Assembly: GCF_000718985.1 (NCBI RefSeq)
Contig: NZ_JODL01000007.1
Span: 104,166-168,165 of the forward strand
Source of the DNA: Streptomyces megasporus
GTDB taxonomy: Bacteria; Actinomycetota; Actinomycetes; Streptomycetales; Streptomycetaceae
Direction of reading: 5' to 3'
Length of the DNA: 64,000 bases
Position numbers and translations under genes: made by a program. The notes under the pieces were generated by a model. It worked only from the letters and a program-made list of their open reading frames with translations, had not been told where the DNA came from and ran no database searches. Positions 16,714-25,929 of the stretch are shown here, one piece after another. How positions within the stretch are numbered: position 1 is the first letter of the stretch; every line of letters begins with the position of its first letter.

Positions 16714-19574
16714 TGCGCACCAGCGAGGAGGTCTACCACCAGGTCCGCTGGGACCCGCGCCTCGACCCGGCCCGGTTCGTGCTGGGCGTCCGCCGGCGCG
16801 GCGCCGGGCCGGCGCGGATTCCGCTGCCGGCGTTCACGCCCGGCGGCGACATTCCCTGGCACCGGGTGCTGTTCGTGGAGGCGGACGGCGAGGTGGTCTG
16901 GGACCGCGCCACCGGCGTGGACCGCGTCGGCTCCTCGGACGCCGGACGCGTGCGCGACCCGCGTCGCCTGCGCGCGCCGTTCTTCACGGCTCGCACGCCC
17001 CATGTCTGGGATGTGTCCGCCGGGTGGCGCCCCGTGCGGGACGTGCCCGCGTCCGCCGCGTCGAGCGTGCGCGTGCTGACCTGGAACACCCTGTGGGACC
17101 GGTACGACGCCGACCGCATCGACACCGCCCGTCGCCGTCCTCTGCTGCTGGCCGCCCTGGAGGATGCCGACGCGGACGTCATCGCGCTCCAGGAGGTCGA
17201 GGCCGGACTGCTGGCCATGCTGCTGGACGCCCCCTGGGTCCGCGCCGGTTACACCCTGGGCACCGACCCGCGCGGCGGGGACGTCGACGAGCACGGGGTG
17301 GTGCTGCTCAGCCGGCTGCCCGTGCGGGAGGCGGCCGTGCACGCCCTCGGTCCGCACAAGGCCGTCGCCGCCGTCACCGTCGAGACCGCCTCCGGGCCGC
17401 TCACGGTGGCCGCCACTCACCTCACCAGCGACCACTCCGAGAACGGTCCGGCCCGGCGGGAGGAGGAGTTGGCGCGGCTCGCCGAGGGGCTGGCCGGGGT
17501 GGAGGGCGATCTGGTGCTGCTCGGCGACTTCAACGACGGCCGCGATGGCGCGGAGGGACCGGCCGCCGCGCTCGGCCTGCGCGACGCCTGGACGGAGGTC
17601 CACGGCCCCGATGACCGCACCCCCACCTTCGATCCGGGCGTCAACCCGCTGGCCGCCGTCTCCTCCCTCTCCGGCCGGGCCTCCCGTCTGGACCGGGTCC
17701 TGCTGCGCGGCGCCCCGCACGTCGTCGGGGCGGCGCTGCGGGGCGACACGCCCACACCGCGGGGGCTGTACGTGTCGGACCACTACGGCGTGGAGGTGGA
17801 GCTGCGGCTGGGCCCCGACGGCACCCCCGGCTCCCCCGGCGTCCCCGATGTTCTCGACGTCCGGCCGACGGCCCGCACGGCGTTGGCGTGGCTGCCTCCC
17901 GAGGAGCTGTGGCCGCCGATCCAGGCGCTGCGGCGGGAGCACGACCCGCGGATCCACCGCTGGCCGCCGCACGTCAACGTGCTCTTCGGGTTCGTCCCGG
18001 AGGCGGAGTTCGAGCGGGCCGTCCCGCTGCTGGCCGACGCGGTGGCCGAGGTGTCGCCGTTCACCGCGCGGCTGGAGGGCGTCCACACCTTCGGGCACCG
18101 GGAGGACGCGACCGTCTGGCTCGACCCGGCGGCGGACGGCGGCGAGGAGCCGTGGGCGGCGCTGCACCGCGCGCTGGTGCGGCGGTTCCCGCGCTGCCGG
18201 GGGCGGCGCGAGGGCTTCACCCCGCACCTGACGCTGGGTCGCGCCGCCGATCCCCGGCGGGTCGCGGCCGAGTGCGCCGCCCGTCTGGAGGGCGTCTGCG
18301 CGCGGGTCGGGGAACTGGTGCTGCTCTCGCGTCGGGGCCGCGAGCCGATGCGGCCCCGCGCCACGGTCGCCTTGGGCACGGGCGAGGTGCGGTGGCTTCC
18401 CGAGGACGGTGCCGGCGGGTCCGTCGCCGAACCCCACGACGGCGAACGGGTCGAGCGGATCGTCCGGCGCGTCGCCGAGGCGCTGCCCGAGGGCGTCGTC
18501 CACACCGTCGGTTCGCGGCGCATGGGCTGCGCCCCGGACGGCGCGGACGTGGACTTGGTGGCCGTGTTGCCGGGGGACGCCGATGCGGCCGCCCTCGCCG
18601 GGGTGCGGGCCCGGGTGGCGGCGGCGCTGCCCGGGGCCGTCCGGATGCGGGAGGTGACCGGCGCCCGGGTGCCGGGGGTGAAGTTCGCCGTGGACGGTCT
18701 GGACGTGGACCTGGCCGTCGTCGCCGGCGGCCCGCTCGACCCGGCCGAGGCGGTGGAGCGCCGTGCCGAACTGGGCGAGGCGGCGGCGGTCGCGCTCGGC
18801 GCGGTGACCGACGCGGACGCCGTGCGGGAGGCGGTCGGCGACCGGCACGCCGCCTTCGCCGCCCTGGCCCGGCGGGTGAAGGCGTGGGCGAGGGCGCGCG
18901 GCCTGGACTCGGCGCCGTTCGGCGGGCTGCCGGGCCTGGCCTGGGCGGTGCAGGCGGCGGTGGTGGTCCGCGAGGCGGGGGACCTGTCCGGGAACGACCT
19001 CCTCCGGCACTTCCACGGCACCTGGGCCGCCTGGGACTGGCGGGAGCCGGTCGCCCTCGCCGGGGCCGTCGAGGGCTTCGGGGCGGCGCCGGTGACGGTC
19101 CTGACGCCCACCGCGCCGATCCGTTCCTGCACCGCGCAGGTCGGGCCCGGCTTCCGCGACCTGCTGGTCCGGGAGTTCTACCGGGCCTGGGAGATCCTGG
19201 AGGCGGCCGACCGGACCGGCGCCGACCCGTGGCCGGAACTGCTCGCCCCGCCGCCTCTGCACCGCCGCCACACGGCCTGGGCGGTGCTGACCGTGAACCC
19301 GCCCGGCGAGGGGGAGTTCGAGGAGGTGCTGGGGGCCGCGCGGGGCCGGCTGCGGGCGCTGCTCGCCGCGCTGGAGGACGCCGGGGCGGTGGACGTCCAC
19401 GCCTGGCCCCGTCCCTTCGAGACCGGCCCGGCCCTGACCCGGTACGCCATCGGCCTCGGCCGCACCCCGCCCGACCGGGAGGTGGTCGCCGGGATCGCCG
19501 AGCGGTGGTGTCGGGGGCTGCCGGGGGTGGGGGTCGAGGTGATGGAGGGCGGCGCGGTGCCGACCCTGCGGTGA
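16713..19574 (+). CDS. Multidomain RNA-repair protein: MJ1316-EEP-2H-nucleotidyltransferase
   Basis: The protein has 953 residues; the ATG is in a TGATG overlap with the ligase and has GGAGGAG upstream. Domains in order follow. An MJ1316/DUF504-type RNA-end domain spans ~1-80 ([22 protein letters not shown]). An EEP nuclease/phosphatase spans ~117-375 ([27 protein letters not shown]). A 2H phosphoesterase has its two motifs near 419 (HVNVLFGF) and 504 (HLTLGRA). A poly(A)-polymerase-like nucleotidyltransferase begins near 599 ([18 protein letters not shown], later DVDLAVV), with its RNA-binding tail. These activities trim and remodel 2',3'-cyclic or damaged ends before ligation. The first 2H motif has Asn where Thr or Ser is usual. 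It is cytoplasmic and coupled to the ligase-kinase. Confidence 0.9.
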   Translation: MRTSEEVYHQVRWDPRLDPARFVLGVRRRGAGPARIPLPAFTPGGDIPWHRVLFVEADGEVVWDRATGVDRVGSSDAGRVRDPRRLRAPFFTARTPHVWDVSAGWRPVRDVPASAASSVRVLTWNTLWDRYDADRIDTARRRPLLLAALEDADADVIALQEVEAGLLAMLLDAPWVRAGYTLGTDPRGGDVDEHGVVLLSRLPVREAAVHALGPHKAVAAVTVETASGPLTVAATHLTSDHSENGPARREEELARLAEGLAGVEGDLVLLGDFNDGRDGAEGPAAALGLRDAWTEVHGPDDRTPTFDPGVNPLAAVSSLSGRASRLDRVLLRGAPHVVGAALRGDTPTPRGLYVSDHYGVEVELRLGPDGTPGSPGVPDVLDVRPTARTALAWLPPEELWPPIQALRREHDPRIHRWPPHVNVLFGFVPEAEFERAVPLLADAVAEVSPFTARLEGVHTFGHREDATVWLDPAADGGEEPWAALHRALVRRFPRCRGRREGFTPHLTLGRAADPRRVAAECAARLEGVCARVGELVLLSRRGREPMRPRATVALGTGEVRWLPEDGAGGSVAEPHDGERVERIVRRVAEALPEGVVHTVGSRRMGCAPDGADVDLVAVLPGDADAAALAGVRARVAAALPGAVRMREVTGARVPGVKFAVDGLDVDLAVVAGGPLDPAEAVERRAELGEAAAVALGAVTDADAVREAVGDRHAAFAALARRVKAWARARGLDSAPFGGLPGLAWAVQAAVVVREAGDLSGNDLLRHFHGTWAAWDWREPVALAGAVEGFGAAPVTVLTPTAPIRSCTAQVGPGFRDLLVREFYRAWEILEAADRTGADPWPELLAPPPLHRRHTAWAVLTVNPPGEGEFEEVLGAARGRLRALLAALEDAGAVDVHAWPRPFETGPALTRYAIGLGRTPPDREVVAGIAERWCRGLPGVGVEVMEGGAVPTLR

Positions 19575-19611
19575 GCGGCCGGTTGTCGGAGGCAGGCGCT
19601 TGGATGGACGC

Positions 19612-20274
19612 ATGACCGTTCACGACATCGCCCGCCGCCTGCCGGGGATTCCCGCCCTCCGTGACCACTGCCGTGCCCTGGCCATGGCGGAGGCCGTCGT
19701 CAACCCGGAGGAGGCCTACCGCCGGCACCGCTTCGACGCCCACTGGTCCGACACCGAGGAGTTGGCCTCGATGGACAACGGCGCGGGGGACGACTACTCG
19801 ATCGTCTTCTCCGCGGCCGGGGCGTACATACGCGGGTTCGACCACGAGTCGCCCATGAGTCCCTACGTGGACGACCGGCCATGGCCCGGCGTGCTCGACG
19901 AGGTCCCGGAGGTCTTCCGGCCGTACGTCACCGAGCCGGCGTTCTCGGAGGTGGAGGGGCTGCCCTGCGTCACCGCCTGCCTGTGGCGGGAGTCGGCGGA
20001 CGACGCCTGGCGCGCGGGGACGATCCGCTTCCCCGAGGGCGCGGACGACCCCGACGGCTCCGGGTACCTGTTCGAGCTCCTGGTGGACCGCTCGCCGGAG
20101 GCGTTCCGGGGCTTCGCCGAGGACTACTACGAGAGGCCGGTCGATGCGGCGGCCGTCCGTCACGTCCTCGCCCTGCGGCCGCTGACCGACGAGGTGGTCG
20201 CCGCGCTGAACCCCGAGGTCAGCCTGGCCGACCTCGCCGACGACATCGCCCGCATCGGCTACCCGCGAGGGTGA
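19612..20274 (+). CDS. Conserved-looking hypothetical protein
   Basis: The protein has 220 residues from the ATG at 19612 (MTVHDIARRLP). An ATG at 19600 adds four residues and lies closer to a GGAGG. It is acidic and soluble, with an N-terminal helical part and a central beta-rich part (DYSIVFSAAGAYIRGFDHESPMSPY). I do not recognise a catalytic motif. It follows the RNA-repair pair by 37 bases on the same strand and could be co-transcribed, but the sequence gives no direct link to RNA repair. Confidence 0.75.
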   Translation: MTVHDIARRLPGIPALRDHCRALAMAEAVVNPEEAYRRHRFDAHWSDTEELASMDNGAGDDYSIVFSAAGAYIRGFDHESPMSPYVDDRPWPGVLDEVPEVFRPYVTEPAFSEVEGLPCVTACLWRESADDAWRAGTIRFPEGADDPDGSGYLFELLVDRSPEAFRGFAEDYYERPVDAAAVRHVLALRPLTDEVVAALNPEVSLADLADDIARIGYPRG

Positions 20275-20345
20275 CGGCCCTCCGTGGCCGGGCCTGTCCG
20301 CCGCCGATTCCCGCTTGCCGTTCCGCGCCGGCCTCCCTTATCGTC

Positions 20346-20371
20346 ACTTTGACATTTAAGGAGGCCGTCGC
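20346..20371 (+). promoter_or_regulatory. AT-rich leader and ribosome site of pnuC-nadR
   Basis: An AT-rich patch (TTTGACATTTAAGGAGG) in otherwise GC-rich DNA precedes pnuC. It contains a short inverted repeat GTCA-CTT-TGAC overlapping TTGACA-like bases and a strong AAGGAGG seven bases before the ATG. The repeat could bind an NAD regulator of the NrtR type, but the arms are only 4 bp and I cannot confirm this. Confidence 0.35.
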
Positions 20372-21037
20372 ATGAACGGCATCGCGGACCTGCTCGCTCC
20401 CCTGCAAGAGCCCCTGTTCACCCTGCTGGGCACCCCCGTCAGTTGGACGGAGGTGCTGGGCTTCGGCAGCGGGGCGCTGTGCGTGTGGCTCGTCGCCCGT
20501 CAGCACATCGCCAACTGGCCCATCGGCATCGCCAACAACCTGTTCTTCATCCTGCTGTTCACCGGCGCCGGCCTGTACGCGGACGCCGGGCTCCAGGTCG
20601 TCTACATCGCGCTGGCGGCATACGGCTGGTGGTCGTGGGTGGCCGGCGGGCAGCAGGCCGCGTCGGGGCGTCTGCCGGTCACCCGCACCGACGCCCGCGT
20701 CTGGTGGGTGCTGGCGCCGGCGACCGCGGCCGTCACCGCGGGCCTGACCCTGCTGTTGGCGAGGGCCACCGACTCCACCGTGCCCTTCTGGGACGCCCTG
20801 ACCACCGCGCTGTCGCTGGCCGCCACCTACGGCCAGTGCCGCAAGAAGGTCGAGTCCTGGTACCTGTGGATCGCCGCCGACGTCGTCTACGTGCCCCTCT
20901 ACGTCCACAAGGGCCTCCACCTCACCGCGCTCCTCTACCTCGGTTTCATGGCCCTGTGCGTGGTCGGGCTGCTGGGCTGGCGGCGCGAACTGGCCGAGCG
21001 CGAGGGGCGGGGGCCCGTGGTGGAGGCGGTGGCATGA
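20372..21037 (+). CDS. pnuC: Nicotinamide riboside/mononucleotide transporter PnuC
   Basis: The protein has 221 residues and about seven membrane helices. It shows the family features ANWPIGIANNLFF and YGWWSWV in the N-terminal half and WYLWIAADVVYVPLY in the C-terminal half. PnuC moves NAD precursors, mainly nicotinamide riboside, across the cytoplasmic membrane by facilitated diffusion, and uptake is driven by intracellular phosphorylation. Its stop overlaps the nadR start (ATGA), so transporter and kinase are translationally coupled, the classic salvage pair. A strong AAGGAGG precedes the ATG. Confidence 0.95.
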   Translation: MNGIADLLAPLQEPLFTLLGTPVSWTEVLGFGSGALCVWLVARQHIANWPIGIANNLFFILLFTGAGLYADAGLQVVYIALAAYGWWSWVAGGQQAASGRLPVTRTDARVWWVLAPATAAVTAGLTLLLARATDSTVPFWDALTTALSLAATYGQCRKKVESWYLWIAADVVYVPLYVHKGLHLTALLYLGFMALCVVGLLGWRRELAEREGRGPVVEAVA

Positions 21038-22140
21038 GCGGGATCGACGAAGCCGGAAGGGAGTTCGGGCACGGGCTGGTGCTGGGCAAGTTCTATCCGC
21101 CGCACGCCGGCCACCACCACCTGGTCCGCACCGCCGCCGCGCGCTGCCGCCGGCTCACGGTGCTGGTGTGCGCCTCGTCCGTGGAGTCGATCCCCCTGGA
21201 CGACCGGGTGGCGTGGATGCGCGAGGCGCACCCCGAGGAGGGCGTGGAGGTGGTCGGCACGGTGGACGACGTCCCCGTCGACTACTCCGACCCCGACGTC
21301 TGGGACGCCCACATGGCCGTCTTCCGGGCCGCCGTCCCCGAACCGGTCGACGCCGTCTTCACCTCCGAGGCGTACGGCGTCGAACTCGGCCGCCGGTTCG
21401 GCGCGGTGCCGATCACCGTCGACGTCGACCGCACCGCGTACCCGGTCTCCGGCACCGCCGTCCGCAAGGACCCCGTCGGTTGCTGGAACCACCTGGCGGC
21501 CCCGGTGCGGGCGGCCCTGGCCCGCCGGGTGGTCGTGGTCGGCGCGGAGTCCACCGGGACCACCACCCTGGCCCGCGCCCTGGCCGAGCACCACCGCTCA
21601 CGGGGCGGGGTGTGGGCCGACACCCGCTGGGTGCCCGAGTACGGGCGGTTGCGCACCGAGGAGAAGTACGCGCGGCTGCGGGCGGAGAGACCCGGCGCGG
21701 GGTTGGAGGAACTCGTCTGGGAGTCGGCCGAGTTCGAGCTGATCGCCGAGCGTCAACTCGCCGCCGAGGACGCCGCCGCCCGTGTCGGCTCGCCCGTGCT
21801 GTTCTGCGACACCGACGCCCTGGCCACCACCGTCTGGCACGAGCGCTACGTCGGTGGCCGCAGTCGAGCGGTCGAGGCGGTCGCCGCCCGCGGCCGGCAC
21901 CACCTGTGGTTGCTCACCGACCACGAGGGCGTGCCCTTCGAGGACGACGGGCTGCGCGACGGGGAGCACCTGCGCGCCTGGATGACCGACCGCTTCCGGA
22001 CCGAGCTGTCCCGCCGCGGTCTGCCCCACCTGGTCCTCACCGGCCCCCACGAGGAACGGTTGCGCGCCGCCGCGGCGGCCGTCGACGAACTCCTCGCCCG
22101 TGGTTGGGACTTCGCCGACCCGCTCCCGGTGAACGGCTGA
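21034..22140 (+). CDS. nadR: NadR-type NMN adenylyltransferase/ribosylnicotinamide kinase
   Basis: The protein has 368 residues. It lacks the N-terminal DNA-binding domain of enterobacterial NadR and begins almost directly with the adenylyltransferase domain (GKFYPPHAGHHHL). A nucleoside-kinase domain starts near residue 165 with GAESTGTTTLARALA. In that P-loop a Thr stands where the canonical Walker Lys is expected; I believe this is common in actinobacterial NadR but cannot verify it. The enzyme phosphorylates nicotinamide riboside and adenylates NMN to NAD. It is coupled to pnuC by ATGA and followed by a hairpin. A repressor role is unlikely without the HTH. Confidence 0.92.
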   Translation: MSGIDEAGREFGHGLVLGKFYPPHAGHHHLVRTAAARCRRLTVLVCASSVESIPLDDRVAWMREAHPEEGVEVVGTVDDVPVDYSDPDVWDAHMAVFRAAVPEPVDAVFTSEAYGVELGRRFGAVPITVDVDRTAYPVSGTAVRKDPVGCWNHLAAPVRAALARRVVVVGAESTGTTTLARALAEHHRSRGGVWADTRWVPEYGRLRTEEKYARLRAERPGAGLEELVWESAEFELIAERQLAAEDAAARVGSPVLFCDTDALATTVWHERYVGGRSRAVEAVAARGRHHLWLLTDHEGVPFEDDGLRDGEHLRAWMTDRFRTELSRRGLPHLVLTGPHEERLRAAAAAVDELLARGWDFADPLPVNG

Positions 22141-22161
22141 CCCTCCGGGCCGCCGGCCGGT

Positions 22162-22470
22162 TCAGGGGGTGGCCGGCCACCGCGCCCCCTCCACGCGGTG
22201 GCCGGCCCGTACAGGGGGCGGCGGCCGGCGATCGCGGCCGGCGCCGTCCCGGTCGAGGTGCCCGCCGTGGCCGGACTCCCCCGCGCGGACGGGCGCCGCG
22301 CCGGTCGGTTCACCGGCCCCGCCGCCGTGGGCGCCCCCGCTCCCGTCGCCGCCGAAGCAGCTTCCGAGCAGTCCCAGCAGCAGGACGGCGACCACCAGGC
22401 AGACGCACCCCAGCCTCAGGTCCTTCCGGTCGATCAGGCGGTTGCCGTTCCTCCCGGTGACCGGCGCCAT
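22162..22470 (-). CDS. Small single-pass membrane protein
   Basis: The protein has 102 residues. A strong AGGAGG lies five bases before the ATG, which supports a real gene. The N-terminus is basic (NRLIDRKDLRLG) and is followed by one hydrophobic helix (VCLVVAVLLLGLLGS). A Gly-rich, then Arg/Pro-rich tail follows. The tail overlaps the nadR terminator hairpin, so the true C-terminus may be poorly constrained. Function unknown. Confidence 0.5.
   Translation of the reverse strand: MAPVTGRNGNRLIDRKDLRLGCVCLVVAVLLLGLLGSCFGGDGSGGAHGGGAGEPTGAAPVRAGESGHGGHLDRDGAGRDRRPPPPVRAGHRVEGARWPATP
22171..22207. terminator. Hairpin after nadR
   Basis: GGCCGGCCACCGCG at 22171-22184 pairs with 22194-22207 around a 9-base loop, 30 bases after the nadR stop. 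Confidence 0.6.
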
Positions 22471-22877
22471 GGACCCTCCTGGAGCGGATGACAGCGCCCT
22501 GCGACCAGGACGGCGGGATGGTGGTTCTGGAGCGCGACGCGCGGGAAGGGCGCGACGGGGACGACGGTCGCCCCCGGGGAGCGACCGTCACCGCTCGCGT
22601 AAATCATTGACTGAGTTCACGAAAGATTCAAGTCGATCAACGATCCACGGACCGAGCCCGTCCGGCACACTTCTCTCGCCCGATCGCTTCCCGGCCCGTC
22701 ACCTCCTCCCCCTTCACCGCGTTTCCGCATGTAAGCGCACATCCTCACCGTGTGAACCCAGTCAACGAGCGTAGTAATCTGCCCAGTAACGCGGGTTGTT
22801 CGAATCCTGGCCACTGACCTGGCTCCTTCGAATTCGAACAGCCGCCCGCGACAGCCCGCCGACCCTCGGAGATCTCG
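22471..22877. other. Upstream region of the DNA methylase
   Basis: 407 bases without a gene, AT-richer than its surroundings. It holds a TTGACT at about 22609 and a perfect 12-bp palindrome TTCGAATTCGAA at 22827-22838, 40 bases before the methylase ATG, which could be an operator. No promoter pair is convincing. Confidence 0.4.
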
Positions 22878-24902
22878 ATGCCCACACCACGCGCAGTCCC
22901 GGTCACTCTCGCGGAGATCGCGCGAATCGCCGGGGTGGGGCGGGCCGCCGTCAGCAACTGGCGGCGCCGCCACGACTCGTTCCCCGACCGGATCGGCGGA
23001 ACCGACGCCGGCCCCCTGTTCTCCCTCGCCGAGGTGGAGAAGTGGCTGCGGGAGAACGGCAAACTCAAGGACGTCGGGGACCGCGAACTGCTCTGGCCCG
23101 GCTTCGAGGCCCTCGGCAGCCGGGACGAGACGGGCCTGGCCATCGCCGAGGCCGGACGGCGAATGCTCGGCAAACGGGTCCGCTCCTTCGACCCGCGGCT
23201 GTCGGACGAGGCCCGCGAACTGGTCGGCGAGGCCGTGGCGCTGGGCCGGCGCGAAGGGACCCGGGACACCTTCGAGTTCCTGCTGCAACGCTGGTTGGAC
23301 GCCCACGTCCGGCAAGTCAGCGCCAGCCCCCGTCCCCTGGCGGCGCTGATGGCCCGGATCGCCTTCACCACCCTGCCGCCGCGCGCCGGCGCTCCGCTGA
23401 CCGTCCTCGACCCGGCCTGCGGCGCGGGGCACCTGCTGGAGGCCGCCGCCCACGCCGCCACGGCGGCGGGCGCGGACCCGATCACGCTGCTGGGGTGCGA
23501 CAACGACCCGGCGCCGGCCGCGCTGGCCGCCGCGCGGCTGGCGTTCACCGCGAACGAGGCCGACGCGGTGACGGTGGACGTGCGCGAGGGCGACTCCCTG
23601 CGCGCCGACCCGCACGCGCGGGCGACCGCGGACGTCGTCCTGTGCAACCCGCCGTTCAACGAGCGGGACTGGGGGTACGAGGAGCTCTCCACCGACCCGC
23701 GTTGGGTCCACGGCCTGCCCCCGCGCACCGAGTCCGAACTCGCCTGGGTGCAGCACGTCCTGGCCCGGCTGCGGCCCGGCGGCACCGCCGTCCTGCTGCT
23801 GCCGCCCGCCGTCGCCTCCCGCAAGGCCGGGCGTCGGATTCGCGGGGCGCTGCTGCGCGCCGGGCTGCTCCGCGCCGTGATCGCCCTGCCCCCCGGCTCC
23901 GCCCAACCGCACAGCGTGTCGCTGCACCTGTGGGTGCTGCGCGCCCCGGACGGCGCCGAACCGGTCCGGGCCTCCGGCGTGCTGCTGGCCGACGCGTCCG
24001 ACCGTCCGCAGCCGGCGGGCCGCGAGAGCGGCGTGGACTGGGAGGCGCTGGGCGACTTCGTGCACTCCGCCATCGCGGCGTACGACCGGGACGAGGCCGA
24101 GTTGCCGGACGGCGCACGGCGCATGGCCGTCATCGACCTGCTGGACGAGGAGGTCGACCTCACTCCGGGCCGGCACGTCACGCCCGCCTCGGAGGGCGAG
24201 GAACTGCGACTGGACGACGCCTGGCGGGAGTTCACCGAGACCGTCACCGGACTGCGGACCGCCGGCAGGGCACTGGCCGCCCTGAAACCGGTCGACGCCG
24301 ACGGGGGCAGGCGCCCGACGACGACGGTGGGGGAGCTCGCCCGTGCCGGAGCGCTCACCCTGCGCGGCGGACAGCAGCCGCCGGACGGGACGGTCATGAG
24401 CGGCGACATGGCCGACGACGGGGTGCCCCTGCTGACCGTCGCGGACCTGGTGCAGGGCGGCGACCCGACGGGTTGGCTGCGCAGAGCCGAGGTGGCGGAC
24501 CGCAGGATGCTGGTGGCGGAACCCGGCGACATCGTGGTGGCCGGGGTGATCCGCGCCTTCACCGCCTGGGTCCACCAGGGCCCGCCCACGGTGCTCGGCG
24601 CCCAGTTGTACTCCCTGCGCGTGGACCCGGAGAAGCTGGACGCCTGGTTCCTGGCCGGCTGCCTGCGGGCTCCGTCCAACGGGCGTCAGGCCGGCACCCA
24701 CGCCTCCAGCGCCTCACGGGTGGACGTGCGCAGGCTCCAGGTGCTCCACCTCCCCCTGGCCGAGCAGCGGCGCCACAGCGAGGCGTTCCGGCAGCTCACC
24801 GCCTTCGAGGAGTTCCGCGCCCGGCTGGACGACCTCGGCTCCCGGCTGGTGCGCGACCTCAGCGACGGCCTGGCGACGGGACGCCTGACGGTCGAGCGGT
24901 GA
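22878..24902 (+). CDS. N6-adenine DNA methyltransferase with fused specificity-like domain
   Basis: The protein has 674 residues. An N-terminal helix-turn-helix (LAEIARIAGVGRAAVSNWRRR, residues ~8-30) precedes a helical region. The class I methylase core has motif I DPACGAGHL near 177 and motif IV NPPF near 256, the HsdM-type signature. The C-terminal ~190 residues resemble a type I specificity (HsdS) target-recognition domain (GVPLLTVADLVQGG, LHLPLAEQRRH). It probably methylates adenine in a specific site using SAM. No restriction subunit lies nearby, so it looks like an orphan, perhaps regulatory, methylase. It stands alone behind a palindrome-containing leader. Confidence 0.85.
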   Translation: MPTPRAVPVTLAEIARIAGVGRAAVSNWRRRHDSFPDRIGGTDAGPLFSLAEVEKWLRENGKLKDVGDRELLWPGFEALGSRDETGLAIAEAGRRMLGKRVRSFDPRLSDEARELVGEAVALGRREGTRDTFEFLLQRWLDAHVRQVSASPRPLAALMARIAFTTLPPRAGAPLTVLDPACGAGHLLEAAAHAATAAGADPITLLGCDNDPAPAALAAARLAFTANEADAVTVDVREGDSLRADPHARATADVVLCNPPFNERDWGYEELSTDPRWVHGLPPRTESELAWVQHVLARLRPGGTAVLLLPPAVASRKAGRRIRGALLRAGLLRAVIALPPGSAQPHSVSLHLWVLRAPDGAEPVRASGVLLADASDRPQPAGRESGVDWEALGDFVHSAIAAYDRDEAELPDGARRMAVIDLLDEEVDLTPGRHVTPASEGEELRLDDAWREFTETVTGLRTAGRALAALKPVDADGGRRPTTTVGELARAGALTLRGGQQPPDGTVMSGDMADDGVPLLTVADLVQGGDPTGWLRRAEVADRRMLVAEPGDIVVAGVIRAFTAWVHQGPPTVLGAQLYSLRVDPEKLDAWFLAGCLRAPSNGRQAGTHASSASRVDVRRLQVLHLPLAEQRRHSEAFRQLTAFEEFRARLDDLGSRLVRDLSDGLATGRLTVER

Positions 24903-24955
24903 GCCGCTCCGCCGACCGGGGCCGGGGCCGGACACCGGCCGGCAGAATCGGCCCC

Positions 24956-25399
24956 ATGGCGCGCGAGGACGAGGCGGTCTCCCGGGGCCCCGACGAAGGA
25001 CAGAGGCCCCTGGCGGTGGTCACCGCGGTGGTCGTCCGGGAGGGGCGTCTGCTGGTCGTCGGCAAGAAGGCGGCCCCGGACGTCCTCTACCTGCCCGGTG
25101 GCAAGCCCGAGCCGGGTGAGACCCCGCTGGAGACCCTGGCGCGGGAGTTGGACGAGGAACTCGGCGTGGCGCCGCTGGAGCCCCGCTTCCTGGCCGCCGT
25201 CGAGGCCGTGGCCGCCCTGGAGGGGGTGCCCATGCGCCTGACGGTGTTCGAGGCGCGCCTCGACGGGGAGCCCCGCCCGGCGGCCGAGCTGGCGGCCGCG
25301 CGGTGGATCACCGGCCGCGAGGACGGGCTCCGCCTCTCCCCCGCCCTGCGCGACCACGTGCTGCCGCTGCTGCGGCGGCGCGGCCTGCTCCCGCCGTAG
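24956..25399 (+). CDS. Nudix hydrolase
   Basis: The protein has 147 residues from the ATG at 24956. The Nudix box is intact: GKPEPGETPLETLARELDEE, then LG, carrying the metal-binding REL-EE glutamates. It hydrolyses a nucleoside diphosphate linked to another moiety, with possible roles in cleaning oxidised nucleotides. The substrate is not predictable. It is soluble, and it lies 53 bases downstream of the methylase on the same strand, possibly in its transcript. Confidence 0.9.
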   Translation: MAREDEAVSRGPDEGQRPLAVVTAVVVREGRLLVVGKKAAPDVLYLPGGKPEPGETPLETLARELDEELGVAPLEPRFLAAVEAVAALEGVPMRLTVFEARLDGEPRPAAELAAARWITGREDGLRLSPALRDHVLPLLRRRGLLPP

Positions 25400-25420
25400 C
25401 GCTCCGGCCCCACACGCTCC

Positions 25421-25448
25421 GGTCAAAGGGGCCCGGTCAAAGGGGCCC
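25421..25448 (+). repeat. Two tandem 14-bp repeats
   Basis: GGTCAAAGGGGCCC occurs twice head to tail in the gap between the Nudix and YqeY-like genes. No function is evident. Confidence 0.75.
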
Positions 25449-25504
25449 GGCGCCGTACGGATATCCCGTTGTGGGGCCGAAGACGCGGCCCTAGGGTCAC
25501 CGAC

Positions 25505-25885
25505 ATGTCCTTGCGTACCCGTATGCGTCAAGCCCTGCCGGAAGCGATGCGCGCCCGCGACAAGGTCGCGGTGAGCGCCCTGCGCGCGACGCTCGCCGCC
25601 CTGGACAACGCCGAGGCGGTTCCCGTGGACGCCGTGGACCCCGCGAGCGGGGTCGAGCCGCGCGGCTCGGCCCTGGAGTGGTCGCCGGTCGGCGCCGGCG
25701 CCGCCGAGGTGGCCCGGCGGGAGCTGAGCGAGCGCGGCGTGGTGGACATCGTGCGAGCGGAGGTCGCCGAGCGGCTGGACGCCGCGGAACGGCTGCCCCT
25801 GCCCGCCCACGCCGAGCAGGCCGCGCGGCTCCGCGCGGAGGCCGCCGTGCTGCTCCGGTTCCTCGACGCCCCCGGCGCCGTGTAG
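25505..25885 (+). CDS. YqeY/GatB-like domain protein
   Basis: The protein has 126 residues from the ATG at 25505 (MSLRTRMRQALPEAMRARDK). The N-terminal helix with ALRATLAALDNAEAV and the later RELSERGVVDIVRAEVAER match the YqeY family, related to the tail domain of the GatB amidotransferase subunit that contacts tRNA. It is shorter than standard YqeY (~150) with a Pro/Gly-rich spacer. Its cellular role is unclear in the family generally. It is soluble and helical and stands alone before a convergent methyltransferase. Confidence 0.75.
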   Translation: MSLRTRMRQALPEAMRARDKVAVSALRATLAALDNAEAVPVDAVDPASGVEPRGSALEWSPVGAGAAEVARRELSERGVVDIVRAEVAERLDAAERLPLPAHAEQAARLRAEAAVLLRFLDAPGAV

Positions 25886-25929
25886 GACGCAGCGGGGCCT
25901 ACCCGTCCGGACGCCGAGCGGTCGACGGG

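Noticed and set aside
16620..19613. A 997-codon minus-strand open frame opposite the RNA-repair protein.
   Set aside because: Low-complexity Pro/Arg/Gly translation; the plus strand has five recognisable domains.
20300..20371. A riboswitch upstream of pnuC.
   Set aside because: The gap is short and I see no conserved riboswitch core, only a ribosome site and a small inverted repeat.
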